A stretch of DNA of 64,000 nt, from positions 2,852,001 through 2,916,000 of the forward strand of contig NC_004347.2 of NCBI RefSeq assembly GCF_000146165.2, given 5' to 3'. How positions within the stretch are numbered: the stretch's first letter is position 1; each line of letters starts with the position of its first letter. The translations under genes were made by a program, and so were the position numbers. Source of the stretch: Shewanella oneidensis MR-1 (GTDB taxonomy: Bacteria > Pseudomonadota > Gammaproteobacteria > Enterobacterales > Shewanellaceae). Shown here piece by piece: positions 28,177-37,321 of this stretch. The notes under the pieces are model-generated. The model was given only the letters and a program-made list of their open reading frames with translations. It was not told the origin of the DNA and did no database searches.

Positions 28177-28204
28177 AAAAGCGTGGTAAAGCCACGCTTT
28201 TTTA
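28177..28204 (+). terminator. Intrinsic terminator of the antiporter gene
   Basis: AAAAGCGTGG and CCACGCTTTT form a 10-bp stem with a 5-nt loop, running into further T residues. Confidence 0.85.
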
Positions 28205-28235
28205 TGATTGGATTTTATTGATTTCACTTTTCGCT

Positions 28236-29645
28236 TTACCGCAGGACATCATCGCCAGCATGACCTCTTTTTTGTGCCTTATCCGCATAGAGCGCTTTGT
28301 CTGCAGCCTGTAATACCGCATCAAAGGATGAGTAGTCTGTCGAATCCGCGACACCGCAAGATACAGTCAGCATATTTAAAAAATGTCGTTGTGCAATATT
28401 ATCCTTTAATTTATCAGCAAGTTGTAACGCTTTAGCAACAGGACAGTTGGCTAAAATCACTACAAACTCATCACCTCCTGTGCGGATAAGTATGTCGCTT
28501 TCTCGAAAAACGGCTCGCATGGCTTCTACAATTTGCATAATCGCCATGTCACCCAGTTTATGGCCATAACTATCGTTAATGGTTTTGATCTTATCGCCAT
28601 CAATACAAATCACCGCATACTGCGAAGCAATGACAGCCTTAAAAATCAGCGTTTCATAGACTTTTTTATTGTAGATTTTGGTTGAAGGGTCTAACAGCAT
28701 AGCCTCTCTAAAACGCTGACGATCAACTCGCAACTGTTTAATATTATTAAGTTTGATTTGATAAATCATGATAACTGTACTGAGTAACAACCATAGGGGA
28801 AAATACAACATAACAAAACGTAGCACACTGATTTTATAGGTTAAAAAACTCAGATTATCTAAATGATCACTCATAGCGTAAAACAAAAAATCCGGCGTGA
28901 TCCGCGTCCAGAGACTATCTCCCGTAATCACAATTTCAGTGCCATAACCCGAGTGTTGGATTTCAAATACTTTTCCTTGCATAAAATCCGATGCCATGAA
29001 TGATGTATCGGCAATAACATCCCCTAAAAGGTGTTCAGGCTCATGGGAGGATGAAATGGGTGCTGCCATAGATAAAATAATATCCCCAGTTATTTCATCA
29101 AGATAAGGCGTAGATAACACAATATCATCCGCTAAGGATTCAGCCGAAGCATCCTTGCTGCAATATTTTAGGCGCTGACAAAACTCATTTGCGGAATTTT
29201 GCTTATTCATTAAACGGCTTTTCACCTCTTCAGGAAGAGGTGTTGCAACATAGAATGCATTGCTTTTGTAAAGGCCAATATAAATAAACGCGTCCCTAAC
29301 TGCGATTTTCTTGCTCGAATACAGGTAGTCAAAATAACGAATAATCTGCTCTTCTTCCGGCAGCAAGGTGCCTCCGGGTGGCAGTAATAAGCGTGATGGG
29401 TCAAGCTTAACGGGGGCCAGTAGGGTACTATCAAAATCAATAATATCATGTAGATACAATGACTTACCCAGCAATTCAACATAGCTTGGCACCACATGTT
29501 TTGCCCGTACAAAGTTTGTAAATGCCCTATGTTCCTTATCAATTTTTAAGGGCAAAAGGGTGAGTAGCAGTACAATAAATACCAAGGTTGCCAATAAACA
29601 GGATTGACGAACACAAGGCCAACTGAGTTTTGAGCCCATTAGCAT
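28236..29645 (-). CDS. Membrane diguanylate cyclase with periplasmic sensor
   Basis: Makes cyclic di-GMP. An N-terminal membrane helix (about 15-33) and a second one near 275-300 enclose a periplasmic domain of about 240 residues of no recognised family. The C-terminal GGDEF domain has the intact catalytic motif GGDEF at 390-394 and an inhibitory I-site RESD at 381-384, five residues before it, so both activity and product inhibition are expected. 469 aa. It converges with the antiporter gene and is followed upstream by a gap to upp. The signal sensed is unknown. Confidence 0.92.
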   Translation of the reverse strand: MLMGSKLSWPCVRQSCLLATLVFIVLLLTLLPLKIDKEHRAFTNFVRAKHVVPSYVELLGKSLYLHDIIDFDSTLLAPVKLDPSRLLLPPGGTLLPEEEQIIRYFDYLYSSKKIAVRDAFIYIGLYKSNAFYVATPLPEEVKSRLMNKQNSANEFCQRLKYCSKDASAESLADDIVLSTPYLDEITGDIILSMAAPISSSHEPEHLLGDVIADTSFMASDFMQGKVFEIQHSGYGTEIVITGDSLWTRITPDFLFYAMSDHLDNLSFLTYKISVLRFVMLYFPLWLLLSTVIMIYQIKLNNIKQLRVDRQRFREAMLLDPSTKIYNKKVYETLIFKAVIASQYAVICIDGDKIKTINDSYGHKLGDMAIMQIVEAMRAVFRESDILIRTGGDEFVVILANCPVAKALQLADKLKDNIAQRHFLNMLTVSCGVADSTDYSSFDAVLQAADKALYADKAQKRGHAGDDVLR

Positions 29646-29769
29646 CCCCGATGGTTACCATAGTTAAACTCGATTTACTGCAACCAACTGCGCACCGTCG
29701 ACGCCTTATGTTGAAATAAATCTTATTGTTAACTTTAGAACGTGTCGGCAAAAATGGTATTACCCAAAA

Positions 29770-29793
29770 ACAAAAAGGGAGCCAAAGCTCCCT
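29770..29793 (-). terminator. Intrinsic terminator of upp
   Basis: GGGAGC/GCTCCC stem with a 4-nt loop; on the minus strand it is followed by TTTTTG. It lies about 37 bases after the upp stop. Confidence 0.8.
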
Positions 29794-29828
29794 GATTACA
29801 TAGAGATGGCATTCAAGCCATCAGGATA

Positions 29829-30455
29829 TTATTTAGTACCAAAAATCTTATCACCAGCATCACCTAAACCAGGCAGGATATAGCCCTTCTCGTTCAAGCA
29901 TCTATCAATTGCTGCAGTATAAAGCTCTACATCAGGATGAGCCGCTTCAAGCGCCTTTATTCCTTCTGGAGCTGCCACAAGTACCAAAGCTTTAATCGAA
30001 GTACAACCACGTTTTTTGAGTAAGTCGATGGTCGCAATCATTGAGCCGCCCGTCGCGAGCATGGGGTCAACGATAAGTGCGATACGTTCGTTCATGTCGC
30101 TGGCAAGCTTTTCAAAGTAAGGCACTGGCTCTAAGGTTTCTTCATCGCGATAGATACCCACAACCGAAATACGCGCACTTGGAATATGCTCAAGTACACC
30201 ATCCATCATGCCTAAGCCCGCACGTAGAATAGGCACCACAGTGACTTTTTTACCCTTGATCTGATCCACATCAACCGGACCATTCCAACCTTCAATCGTA
30301 ACAGTTTCGGTTTCGAAATCTGCGGTAGCTTCATAGGTTAATAAGCTGCCCACTTCAGCGGCTAGCTCACGGAAACGTTTAGTGCTAATGTCACCTTCAC
30401 GCATTAAGCCGATTTTGTGACGCACTAACGGGTGTTTAACCTCGACAACTTTCAT
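29829..30455 (-). CDS. upp: Uracil phosphoribosyltransferase
   Basis: Pyrimidine salvage: uracil + PRPP to UMP. The PRPP-binding loop is [12 protein letters not shown], with the C-terminal uracil-binding GLGDAGDK. 208 aa, identical in length to the E. coli enzyme. It is divergent from purM. No uraA is adjacent on this side. Confidence 0.97.
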   Translation of the reverse strand: MKVVEVKHPLVRHKIGLMREGDISTKRFRELAAEVGSLLTYEATADFETETVTIEGWNGPVDVDQIKGKKVTVVPILRAGLGMMDGVLEHIPSARISVVGIYRDEETLEPVPYFEKLASDMNERIALIVDPMLATGGSMIATIDLLKKRGCTSIKALVLVAAPEGIKALEAAHPDVELYTAAIDRCLNEKGYILPGLGDAGDKIFGTK

Positions 30456-30782
30456 TTTTCTCTCCTACTATTGTTCGCGAATTATCTTAGGCAAATTTTT
30501 CAGATTTTAGATGATTTGTTTATTTGGTAAAACATAAAGTTTTGCCATTCGATCTAATCGTGAGCAATATCCCAAGAAAGGTTACCTATCGCTTAAGATA
30601 CGCCCACTGACGCACTATTTTATGACCAATCACAGGATAGAAAATGTGAAATATCCCCCTGTGAAGCTAAAAAAACTCCGTAGATACTGATAAATCCAAA
30701 TCATGACTTTCGACCCCTAGCACAAGCTGATAGAATACGGCCGCATAAAAATCCAATAACGATGTACCCGAGAGGATCCTCC
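30456..30782. other. Divergent promoter region upp / purM
   Basis: About 330 AT-rich bases without a supported gene. A TAGAAT at 30731-30736 with TTTCGA 17 bases upstream is a possible purM promoter. I looked for a PurR box (ACGCAAACGTTTGCGT type) and did not find one. Confidence 0.4.
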
Positions 30783-31820
30783 GTGAGCACTCCTACCCCA
30801 CTGAGCTATAAAGACGCCGGCGTTGATATTGATGCTGGTAATGCACTGGTAAATAACATTAAAGCAGCTGTTAAACGTACCCGTCGTCCAGAAGTTATGG
30901 GCAACTTAGGTGGTTTTGGCGCATTGTGTGAATTACCCACTAAATACAAACAACCTGTTTTAGTGTCAGGCACCGATGGTGTTGGTACTAAATTGCGTTT
31001 AGCTATCGATTACAAAAAACACGACACCGTCGGTATCGACTTAGTAGCCATGTGTGTGAACGACTTAATCGTTCAAGGCGCAGAGCCGTTGTTTTTCCTC
31101 GATTACTATGCAACAGGCAAGCTCGATGTTGAAACAGCAACCGCTGTTGTTAATGGCATCGGCGAAGGTTGTTTCCAATCTGGTTGTGCGTTAATCGGCG
31201 GTGAAACCGCTGAAATGCCAGGCATGTATGAAGGCGAAGATTACGACCTCGCAGGTTTCTGTGTGGGTGTGGTTGAAAAGGCCGACATTATTGATGGGAG
31301 TAAAGTCGCTGCGGGTGATGCACTGATCGCCTTAGCTTCAAGTGGTCCTCATTCAAATGGCTATTCATTAGTTCGTAAAGTATTAGAAGTCAGCCAAGCG
31401 GACCCTCAACAGGATCTCAATGGCAAGCCATTGATCCAACATCTGTTAGAACCAACCAAAATTTACGTTAAATCATTGCTTAAGCTGATTGAAGCATCAG
31501 ACGTGCACGCCATGGCGCACATCACTGGCGGCGGTTTCTGGGAAAATATCCCCCGCGTACTACCTGAAAACTGCAAAGCCGTTATCCAAGGTGATTCATG
31601 GCAATGGCCTGCGGTTTTCAGTTGGTTAATGGAAAACGGCAACATTGCAGAATATGAAATGTACCGTACCTTTAACTGTGGTGTCGGCATGATTGTTGCG
31701 TTGCCAGCTGATAAAGTCGATGCCGCCCTTGCTCTGCTTGCAGCCGAAGGCGAACAAGCTTGGCTTATCGGTGCAATCGCCGCGCGTGAAGGCAATGAAG
31801 AGCAAGTGGAGATCCTGTAA
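30783..31820 (+). CDS. purM: Phosphoribosylformylglycinamidine cyclo-ligase (AIR synthetase)
   Basis: Fifth step of purine synthesis, ATP-dependent ring closure to AIR. Signature segments [33 protein letters not shown] and [12 protein letters not shown] are present. I start at GTG 30783, giving 345 aa, the E. coli length, with GAGAGGATCCTCC upstream; the ATG at 30762 would add seven residues without counterpart. The stop codon overlaps the purN start (TAATG). Confidence 0.97.
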   Translation: MSTPTPLSYKDAGVDIDAGNALVNNIKAAVKRTRRPEVMGNLGGFGALCELPTKYKQPVLVSGTDGVGTKLRLAIDYKKHDTVGIDLVAMCVNDLIVQGAEPLFFLDYYATGKLDVETATAVVNGIGEGCFQSGCALIGGETAEMPGMYEGEDYDLAGFCVGVVEKADIIDGSKVAAGDALIALASSGPHSNGYSLVRKVLEVSQADPQQDLNGKPLIQHLLEPTKIYVKSLLKLIEASDVHAMAHITGGGFWENIPRVLPENCKAVIQGDSWQWPAVFSWLMENGNIAEYEMYRTFNCGVGMIVALPADKVDAALALLAAEGEQAWLIGAIAAREGNEEQVEIL

Positions 31821-32464
31821 TGCCCCAAAGCTGTCGTGTAGTTGTGTTAATTTCCGGAAATGGCAGTAATCTGCAAGCGGTTATCGACGGTTGTGACGAT
31901 AATTTGCAGGCCGAAGTTGTCGGAGTGATCAGTAATAATCCCGATGCCTATGGCCTAGTTCGCGCCCATCATAGTGAAATTGATACCAGCTGCGTGATAG
32001 CTCGCCCAGGTGAATCTCGCTCTGATTACGATGCACGTTTACTGGCAGCGATTGAACAATACCAACCCGATCTTATTGTGTTGGCCGGATTTATGCGCAT
32101 TCTAACCAATGATTTCGTAAATCACTATTTAGGTCGTATGATCAATATCCATCCTTCATTGCTGCCCAAATTTACCGGATTAAACACCCACCAGCGCGCC
32201 ATTGATGCCAAAGAAACTGAACATGGCGCAAGCGTGCATTTTGTCACGCCAGAGCTGGATGCCGGCCCGGTAGTTTTACAGGCAAAAGTGCCCGTTTATG
32301 AAGACGATACAGCAGAGATGCTCGCCGCCCGTGTCCACGAGCAAGAGCACGCCATTTACCCCCTCGTGGTGAAATGGTTCAGCCATCAACGTCTCAACAT
32401 GCAAGATGGTCAAGCCTATCTTGATGGCACGCTTATCGGACCTAGCGGCTACGCTCCCGATTAA
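31820..32464 (+). CDS. purN: Phosphoribosylglycinamide formyltransferase 1
   Basis: Transfers the formyl group of 10-formyl-tetrahydrofolate to GAR in purine synthesis. The phosphate loop is SGNGSNLQAV, and the catalytic residues lie in MINIHPSLLP (Asn, His) and LDAGPVV (Asp). It has 214 aa (E. coli 212). Its ATG overlaps the purM stop by one base, so the two are translationally coupled. Confidence 0.97.
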   Translation: MPQSCRVVVLISGNGSNLQAVIDGCDDNLQAEVVGVISNNPDAYGLVRAHHSEIDTSCVIARPGESRSDYDARLLAAIEQYQPDLIVLAGFMRILTNDFVNHYLGRMINIHPSLLPKFTGLNTHQRAIDAKETEHGASVHFVTPELDAGPVVLQAKVPVYEDDTAEMLAARVHEQEHAIYPLVVKWFSHQRLNMQDGQAYLDGTLIGPSGYAPD

Positions 32465-32477
32465 TTTCTGAATATTT

Positions 32478-32509
32478 GAAAAAGAGACCTTTAAGGTCTC
32501 TTTTTTTTT
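32478..32509 (+). terminator. Intrinsic terminator of purMN
   Basis: AAAGAGACC and GGTCTCTTT form a perfect palindromic stem followed by a run of T residues, 14 bases after purN. Confidence 0.88.
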
Positions 32510-32604
32510 CGCAATGACATCACAAAACCATTGTTTTATGAACAAATGTGGCATTAGATAAGCTAACGAAAAGTGATTTTGTTCGGCATACAAGAGATTA
32601 TTAG

Positions 32605-33351
32605 ATGAAAAATATTATCTGCGATATCGATGGTGTACTACTGCACGACAATAAACTGATCCCCGGCAGCGATAAATTTATTCAGCGCATTCTCGAGCAA
32701 GGCAATCCCCTTGTTATTCTCACCAACTATCCGGTGCAAACGGGCAAAGATCTGCAAAATCGCCTCAGCGCCGCAGGAATCGACGTGCCCGAAGAATGTT
32801 TTTACACCTCGGCGATGGCCACCGCCGACTTTTTAAAGCACCAAGAAGGCAGCAAAGCCTTTGTGATCGGTGAAGGCGCCCTCACCCATGAACTCTATAA
32901 AGCCGGTTTTACCATTACCGACATTAATCCCGACTTCGTGATTGTCGGCGAAACCCGCTCCTATAACTGGGATATGATCCATAAAGCCGCCGGATTCGTC
33001 GCCCGTGGCGCCCGTTTTATCGCCACCAATCCCGACACCCATGGCCCCGCTTACAGTCCCGCCTGCGGCGCCCTGTGTTCGCCCATTGAACGAATTACTG
33101 GTAAAAAACCCTTCTATGTAGGCAAACCAAGTTCATGGATTATCCGTTCCGCTCTCAATCATATTGATGGTCACTCCGAAAATACGGTGATCATCGGCGA
33201 CAATATGCGCACCGATATTCTGGCGGGCTTTCAAGCAGGACTTGAAACCATTCTGGTCACCAGCGGTGTAAGTAAGCTTGAAGATATCGATAAAGAGCCT
33301 TTCCGCCCGAACCATGTGTTTGCCTGCGCTGGCGATATCGATGTGGTTTAA
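32605..33351 (+). CDS. nagD: NagD-family HAD phosphatase
   Basis: HAD superfamily subclass IIA hydrolase; E. coli NagD is a ribonucleotide monophosphatase. The nucleophile motif is CDIDGV (Asp7, Asp9), motif II VILTNYP, motif III lysine in VGKPSSW, and motif IV GDNMRTD. 248 aa, the same size as E. coli NagD (250). No nag genes are nearby. A diverged, broken copy of its last 435 bases lies 1.2 kb downstream beyond a TIR-like gene, so the 3' part of this gene may itself have been exchanged. Confidence 0.9.
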   Translation: MKNIICDIDGVLLHDNKLIPGSDKFIQRILEQGNPLVILTNYPVQTGKDLQNRLSAAGIDVPEECFYTSAMATADFLKHQEGSKAFVIGEGALTHELYKAGFTITDINPDFVIVGETRSYNWDMIHKAAGFVARGARFIATNPDTHGPAYSPACGALCSPIERITGKKPFYVGKPSSWIIRSALNHIDGHSENTVIIGDNMRTDILAGFQAGLETILVTSGVSKLEDIDKEPFRPNHVFACAGDIDVV

Positions 33352-33386
33352 CTCTTCTCTATTTAATTAAGCTCATTTCCCAATAT

Positions 33387-33413
33387 GTGCCCAGTGCTTA
33401 AAGCGCTGGGCAC
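33387..33413 (+). terminator. Hairpin behind nagD
   Basis: GTGCCCAG/CTGGGCAC form an 8-bp stem, extended by GC/GC within the loop. There is no T-tract, so its role as a terminator is uncertain. A different hairpin follows the second, broken nagD copy. Confidence 0.5.
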
Positions 33414-33667
33414 CATAAACTAAATAGAGGCTGTTCATAATCCTGTGTCAGGTTAATTTCACAAATCAACGTGGTTTTCTAAGCGCCCCTTAAAAAGGAT
33501 TGAAATCTGTGACAGTGTCAAATTCCAATTGTGGATCAAGTTGCTAGTAACACCTCTAGAACGGCATCACAAACCTCATTTTAAAACAGCTAGTTACCTC
33601 CCAACTTCTTGCCATATCTTGCTAACGCGATAGAATGCTCCTAATAACATTGTTTTGTGAGGCATGG
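33414..33667. other. AT-rich gap before the TIR-like gene with an IS-end-like sequence
   Basis: About 250 bases without a gene. GGCTGTTCATAATCCTGTG begins at 33429 and resembles terminal inverted repeats of some IS256-family elements; no transposase and no matching opposite end are present. GATAGAAT at 33628-33635 may be a -10 region for the next gene. Confidence 0.35.
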
Positions 33668-34483
33668 ATGGAAAAGCAAGAGATCATTGAAAAGTTAGTT
33701 GAACTTAAAGATAGGCTTATAGAGGATGTTTATCAGGCGTATAGCCGTAATACATCTGATTACGGTCATGAACGTTACAATGCTTGGAAAAAATCCGTTA
33801 CTAAGTTCTTAAACCAATATATCCCTAACGAAGTCCAACGTTTTAATGAGAAAGCAAACCCTACATATGGTGTATTCCTACGCCGTAACGGTATGTCATA
33901 CCATGATTTTTTCTGGAAAACTGATGGTAGCGCTATGAATGCCTATCTTGAAAGTTTAATTCTTGATATACAAAATGATGACTATGATTTCACCCCAATC
34001 AACAAGGAAGTTCAAGACGTGAAGACTATACCTGAAGCTAAATCAAAAAAAGTGTTAATCGTGCATGGGCATGATGAAGCAGCAAAATATCGCACTGAAG
34101 CATTTCTTCGTAAGCATGGTTTTGATCCAATTATTTTGCATCTCAATGCAAGTAAAGGTGACACTATCATTAAAAAGCTTGAACGTTTAGCTGAAGGCGT
34201 TGGTTACGGTATTGTCCTATATACTCCTGATGACATGGGTGAAACAAAGGTTAAGGCTGTCCAACATGAGCTACAACCCAGAGCGCGTCAAAACGTTGTT
34301 TTTGAACACGGTTACTTGATGGGGCTTATTGGTAGACCAAATGTTGCAGCTATTGTTGAAGGCTATGTAGAAAAACCCAGCGATATTGACGGTGTCGTTT
34401 ACATACCAAGTAGTAACTGGGAAATAGACCTATTGAGAGAACTACACGAAGCTGGTTACCCTATAAATCCCGCTAATCTTTAG
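33668..34483 (+). CDS. TIR-like nucleotide-binding domain protein (CAP12/PCTIR type)
   Basis: 271 aa from ATG 33668, with GAGG 8 bases upstream; the open frame reaches back to 33635. Residues 1-125 are mostly helical with no known family. Residues 128-255 match the TIR-like family: KKVLIVHGHDE (128-137), ASKGDTIIKKLE (161-172), VLYTPDDMG (183-191) and RARQNVVFEHGYLMG (205-219) with the presumed catalytic Glu213. TIR domains of this class in CBASS and Pycsar systems degrade NAD+ when activated. No cyclase or other partner is adjacent. The gene is AT-richer than its neighbours and lies between two nagD sequences, which indicates transfer. A stand-alone defence role is inference. Confidence 0.8.
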   Translation: MEKQEIIEKLVELKDRLIEDVYQAYSRNTSDYGHERYNAWKKSVTKFLNQYIPNEVQRFNEKANPTYGVFLRRNGMSYHDFFWKTDGSAMNAYLESLILDIQNDDYDFTPINKEVQDVKTIPEAKSKKVLIVHGHDEAAKYRTEAFLRKHGFDPIILHLNASKGDTIIKKLERLAEGVGYGIVLYTPDDMGETKVKAVQHELQPRARQNVVFEHGYLMGLIGRPNVAAIVEGYVEKPSDIDGVVYIPSSNWEIDLLRELHEAGYPINPANL

Positions 34484-34538
34484 CTTTATACCGATTAAAG
34501 CCCTTGCTAAACACATCTGTTTTTTGTTGTTATTGTAA

Positions 34539-34548
34539 GGGTTAACCC
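34539..34548. repeat. 10-bp palindrome after the TIR-like gene
   Basis: GGGTTAACCC is a perfect palindrome, 55 bases after the stop codon and about 20 bases before the start of the duplicated nagD segment. It marks the edge of the inserted DNA, but no function can be assigned. Confidence 0.5.
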
Positions 34549-34566
34549 ATTTTATCAGGCTTGCTC

Positions 34567-34990
34567 ATAACCGACATTAATCCCGATTTTGTGATTGTTG
34601 GCGAAACCCGCTCCTACAATTGGGATATGATCCATAAGGCCGCCGGATTCGTCGCCCGTGGCGCCCGTTTTATCGCCACCAATCCCGACACCCATGGCCC
34701 CGCTTACAGCCCTGCCTGCGGCGCGCTGTGTTCGCCCATTGAACGAATTACTGGTAAAAAACCCTTCTACGTAGGCAAACCCAGCTCGTGGATTATCCGC
34801 TCCGCGCTCAATCATATTGATGGTCACTCGGAAAACACTGTGATCATCGGCGACAATATGCGCACCGATATTCTGCGGACTTGAGACCATTCTAGTCACT
34901 AGCGGCGTAAGTAAGCTTGAAGATATCGATAAAGAACCCTTCCGCCCAAATCATGTGTTTGCCTGCGCCGGCGATATTGACGTGGTTTAA
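34567..34990 (+). pseudogene. Broken partial second copy of nagD (3' half)
   Basis: Corresponds to 32914-33351 of the intact gene at clearly over 90% identity by eye, beginning inside the coding sequence at ACCGACATTAATCCCGA. A 14-base deletion near 34874 (GATATTCTG joined to CGGACTTGA) shifts the frame and ends translation early, while the original stop TAA is still recognisable at 34988-34990. It lacks the start, the nucleophile motif and motif II, so it cannot encode a working enzyme. Confidence 0.92.
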
Positions 34991-35004
34991 ACCTCAAACT
35001 GCTC

Positions 35005-35034
35005 GCTTCTCAGCGCCTTAGCGTGCTGAGAAGC
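35005..35034 (+). terminator. Hairpin behind the nagD remnant
   Basis: GCTTCTCAGC and GCTGAGAAGC form a 10-bp perfect stem with a 10-nt loop, 14 bases after the relict stop. It may be the original terminator of the ancestral nagD locus; the T-tract is absent. Confidence 0.5.
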
Positions 35035-35175
35035 GCCACTGACTTTAACATTAAGTAACATTTTTGCCGCTGTACTTCCCTTGTACCCCATTGCCGCTTG
35101 CTTCATGATAACCCGCGACATACCCCTTTGATATTCGCGTTAAACACGCCCTAAAAACAACAGTAGGATTAACCT

Positions 35176-36849
35176 ATGCGACGTTTGTATCCTGTCTGCG
35201 CGCTAGCCATGCTCAGTGCCTGCAGCCCCAATTCGGCCCAGCCCGATGCCAACAGCAGTGCAGCACTTAAACCCGTGCAAATGAATGAAGCACGCTTTAG
35301 AAACGATATTAAAAACCTTTCCTCCGATGAGTTTGAAGGCCGTGCGCCGACCACTCAGGGTGAAAAACTCACCTTGGATTATTTATCCAAAGCCTTTACA
35401 GAGATGGGACTTAAAGGTGCCTACCAAGGCAGCTTTTTACAACCTGTGCCTATGGTGAGCTATACCGCAGATGAAGCGCAGCAAGTCACGTTGGCAGGAT
35501 TACCCTTTAAATACCGTCAAGATCTGGTGCTCAGCAGTCGCCATGATAACGGTGGCGTTAACATTGAGAACGCGCCACTGGTATTTGTTGGCTACGGTGT
35601 TAATGCACCTGAATATGCTTGGAACGATTACCAAGATCTCGACATGAAAGGCAAAATAGCGGTGATCTTAGTGAACGATCCCGGTTTTGCCCGTCCAGAT
35701 TCAGGCAAATTTAATGGCAAAGCCATGACCTACTACGGTCGCTGGAGTTATAAATTTGAAGAAGCTAGCCGCCAAGGTGCGCTCGGCGCGCTACTCATTC
35801 ACGATACTGAACCTGCATCTTATCCTTGGTCAGTGGTCGAAAACAGTTGGACAGGACCGCAGCAGGATTTAGTCCTTAGTAAAGCCGAGCAAGATAGCCG
35901 CGTCCAAGTTGAAGGTTGGTTAACCTTAGATACCGCCACAAAACTGTTTGAAAAGGCCGGCCTATCTCTTCCTACGCTAATGGCTCGCGCCGCCGATAGC
36001 CCAATTAACTTACCCCTTGAGCAAACGGCCAATATTGCCTTTAAAAACAAAGCAGAATACGCCAATAGCTATAACGTTGTTGCCACTCTTGCCGGTTCGC
36101 AGCAAGCCGATGAACATATCCTGTTCACGGGCCACTGGGACCATATTGGCAAAGATGACAGTAAAGAAGGCGATAAAATTTACAATGGCGCAATGGATAA
36201 CGCTTCCGGTATTGCCGGCATTTTAGAAATCGCCAGACAACTTGCCGACAATGCCACACAAGGCCACGGTTTAGCCCGCTCAGTAACGTTTATCGCCACC
36301 ACAGGCGAAGAGCAAGGTTTGCTTGGCTCACGTTATTATGCCGCTAATCCTATCTATCCGATTGATAAAACGGTGGCGGTACTCAATCTAGATAGCACCA
36401 ATATCTATGGAAAAACCAAGGACTTTACCATAGTCGGTAAAGGCAAATCTGAGCTTGAGAACTACCTAATCGATGCCGCCAAACAACAAAACCGCATTGC
36501 TTTAGGTGAAAAAAATCCAGCTTCGGGCGGTTTCTTCCGCTCTGATCACTTCAGCTTCGCCAAACTCGGCGTACCTGCGGTCTTTGCCGGAGGCGGTAGT
36601 GAGCCTATCGATGCGGCAACCGCTGACTATAAGACTCAAATGCAAGCAACCATGAAAGGCTGCTATCACAATGTCTGCGATGAATACCGTGAAGACTGGG
36701 ATTTGAGTGGTGCGATTCAAGATCTGGAAGTTTACTATCAAGTGACTCGCGAGTTAGGTAATAGTCAAGATTGGCCTGGGTATTATCCAGGCACTGAGTT
36801 TAACAATCTTCGCCCCGCCAAAACTCCACTTGCCAAGGCCGCAAACTAA
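35176..36849 (+). CDS. M28-family metallopeptidase lipoprotein
   Basis: Exported zinc aminopeptidase-like enzyme. A lipoprotein signal with lipobox LSAC (Cys16) opens the protein; a PA-type insert (about 100-270) precedes the M28 catalytic core. The zinc ligands and catalytic acids are visible: FTGHWDHIG (His), GAMDNASG (Asp), TTGEEQGLLGS (Glu-Glu), LNLDSTN (Asp) and RSDHFSFAKLG (His). 557 aa. It has an AGGATTAACCT-type leader and its own terminator. The substrate is unknown; relatives degrade peptides for nutrition. Confidence 0.92.
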   Translation: MRRLYPVCALAMLSACSPNSAQPDANSSAALKPVQMNEARFRNDIKNLSSDEFEGRAPTTQGEKLTLDYLSKAFTEMGLKGAYQGSFLQPVPMVSYTADEAQQVTLAGLPFKYRQDLVLSSRHDNGGVNIENAPLVFVGYGVNAPEYAWNDYQDLDMKGKIAVILVNDPGFARPDSGKFNGKAMTYYGRWSYKFEEASRQGALGALLIHDTEPASYPWSVVENSWTGPQQDLVLSKAEQDSRVQVEGWLTLDTATKLFEKAGLSLPTLMARAADSPINLPLEQTANIAFKNKAEYANSYNVVATLAGSQQADEHILFTGHWDHIGKDDSKEGDKIYNGAMDNASGIAGILEIARQLADNATQGHGLARSVTFIATTGEEQGLLGSRYYAANPIYPIDKTVAVLNLDSTNIYGKTKDFTIVGKGKSELENYLIDAAKQQNRIALGEKNPASGGFFRSDHFSFAKLGVPAVFAGGGSEPIDAATADYKTQMQATMKGCYHNVCDEYREDWDLSGAIQDLEVYYQVTRELGNSQDWPGYYPGTEFNNLRPAKTPLAKAAN

Positions 36850-36890
36850 ACAGCTCTAGCAGAGCGATGTTAATGCTAAAACAGTCGTAT

Positions 36891-36920
36891 AAGGCACCAT
36901 GAAGGTGCCTTATTATTTTA
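36891..36920 (+). terminator. Intrinsic terminator of the M28 peptidase gene
   Basis: AAGGCACC/GGTGCCTT 8-bp stem with a 5-nt loop, followed by ATTATTTT. Confidence 0.75.
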
Positions 36921-37321
36921 CCGAGCCGCCTCACTTTACCAACGCGATTAACCTTGACTGCTGCATTAGGCTCAAGACTGCCAACAAGCTGCTTATAAAA
37001 TCAGCAGTGCTTACTCTTAAATCACTATCTTGCTCACATTTATGATGATTTTCTCAAAAACGGTTTTTCTTGAGTGAACATTACATATTTGCCAATATCC
37101 CACTTTGCAATCCACAACCAAAAACACTTTATGTATAAAAAAGCGAAATTAATTAGATAATATTCAATCAAAGTCATTTTAAAGACAGAACAAACTCATC
37201 TAAAACACCAAAAAACGAATAAATCATCAAAAATAAAATTTGGCAAAATCCCGAATCGCTGGCACATTGATACTCAATTGAGACATCCTCAAATGAAATG
37301 CAGTGGTTTAGGAGTGGGATT
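36921..37321. other. AT-rich upstream region of asnB
   Basis: About 400 bases without a supported gene and strongly AT-rich, ending in GGAGTGGGATT before asnB. CTCAAAAAC/GTTTTTCTTGAG around 37053-37074 can form an imperfect hairpin. TGGCAC at 37260 recalls a sigma-54 -24 box, but the -12 element is missing. Confidence 0.45.

Noticed and set aside
34561..34884. 107-codon frame identical in type to NagD
   Set aside because: It is the surviving frame of the truncated, frameshifted nagD copy, lacking the nucleophile motif; listed as pseudogene instead.
37260..37276. Possible sigma-54 promoter (TGGCAC) upstream of asnB
   Set aside because: The -12 TTGC element is missing at the required spacing.
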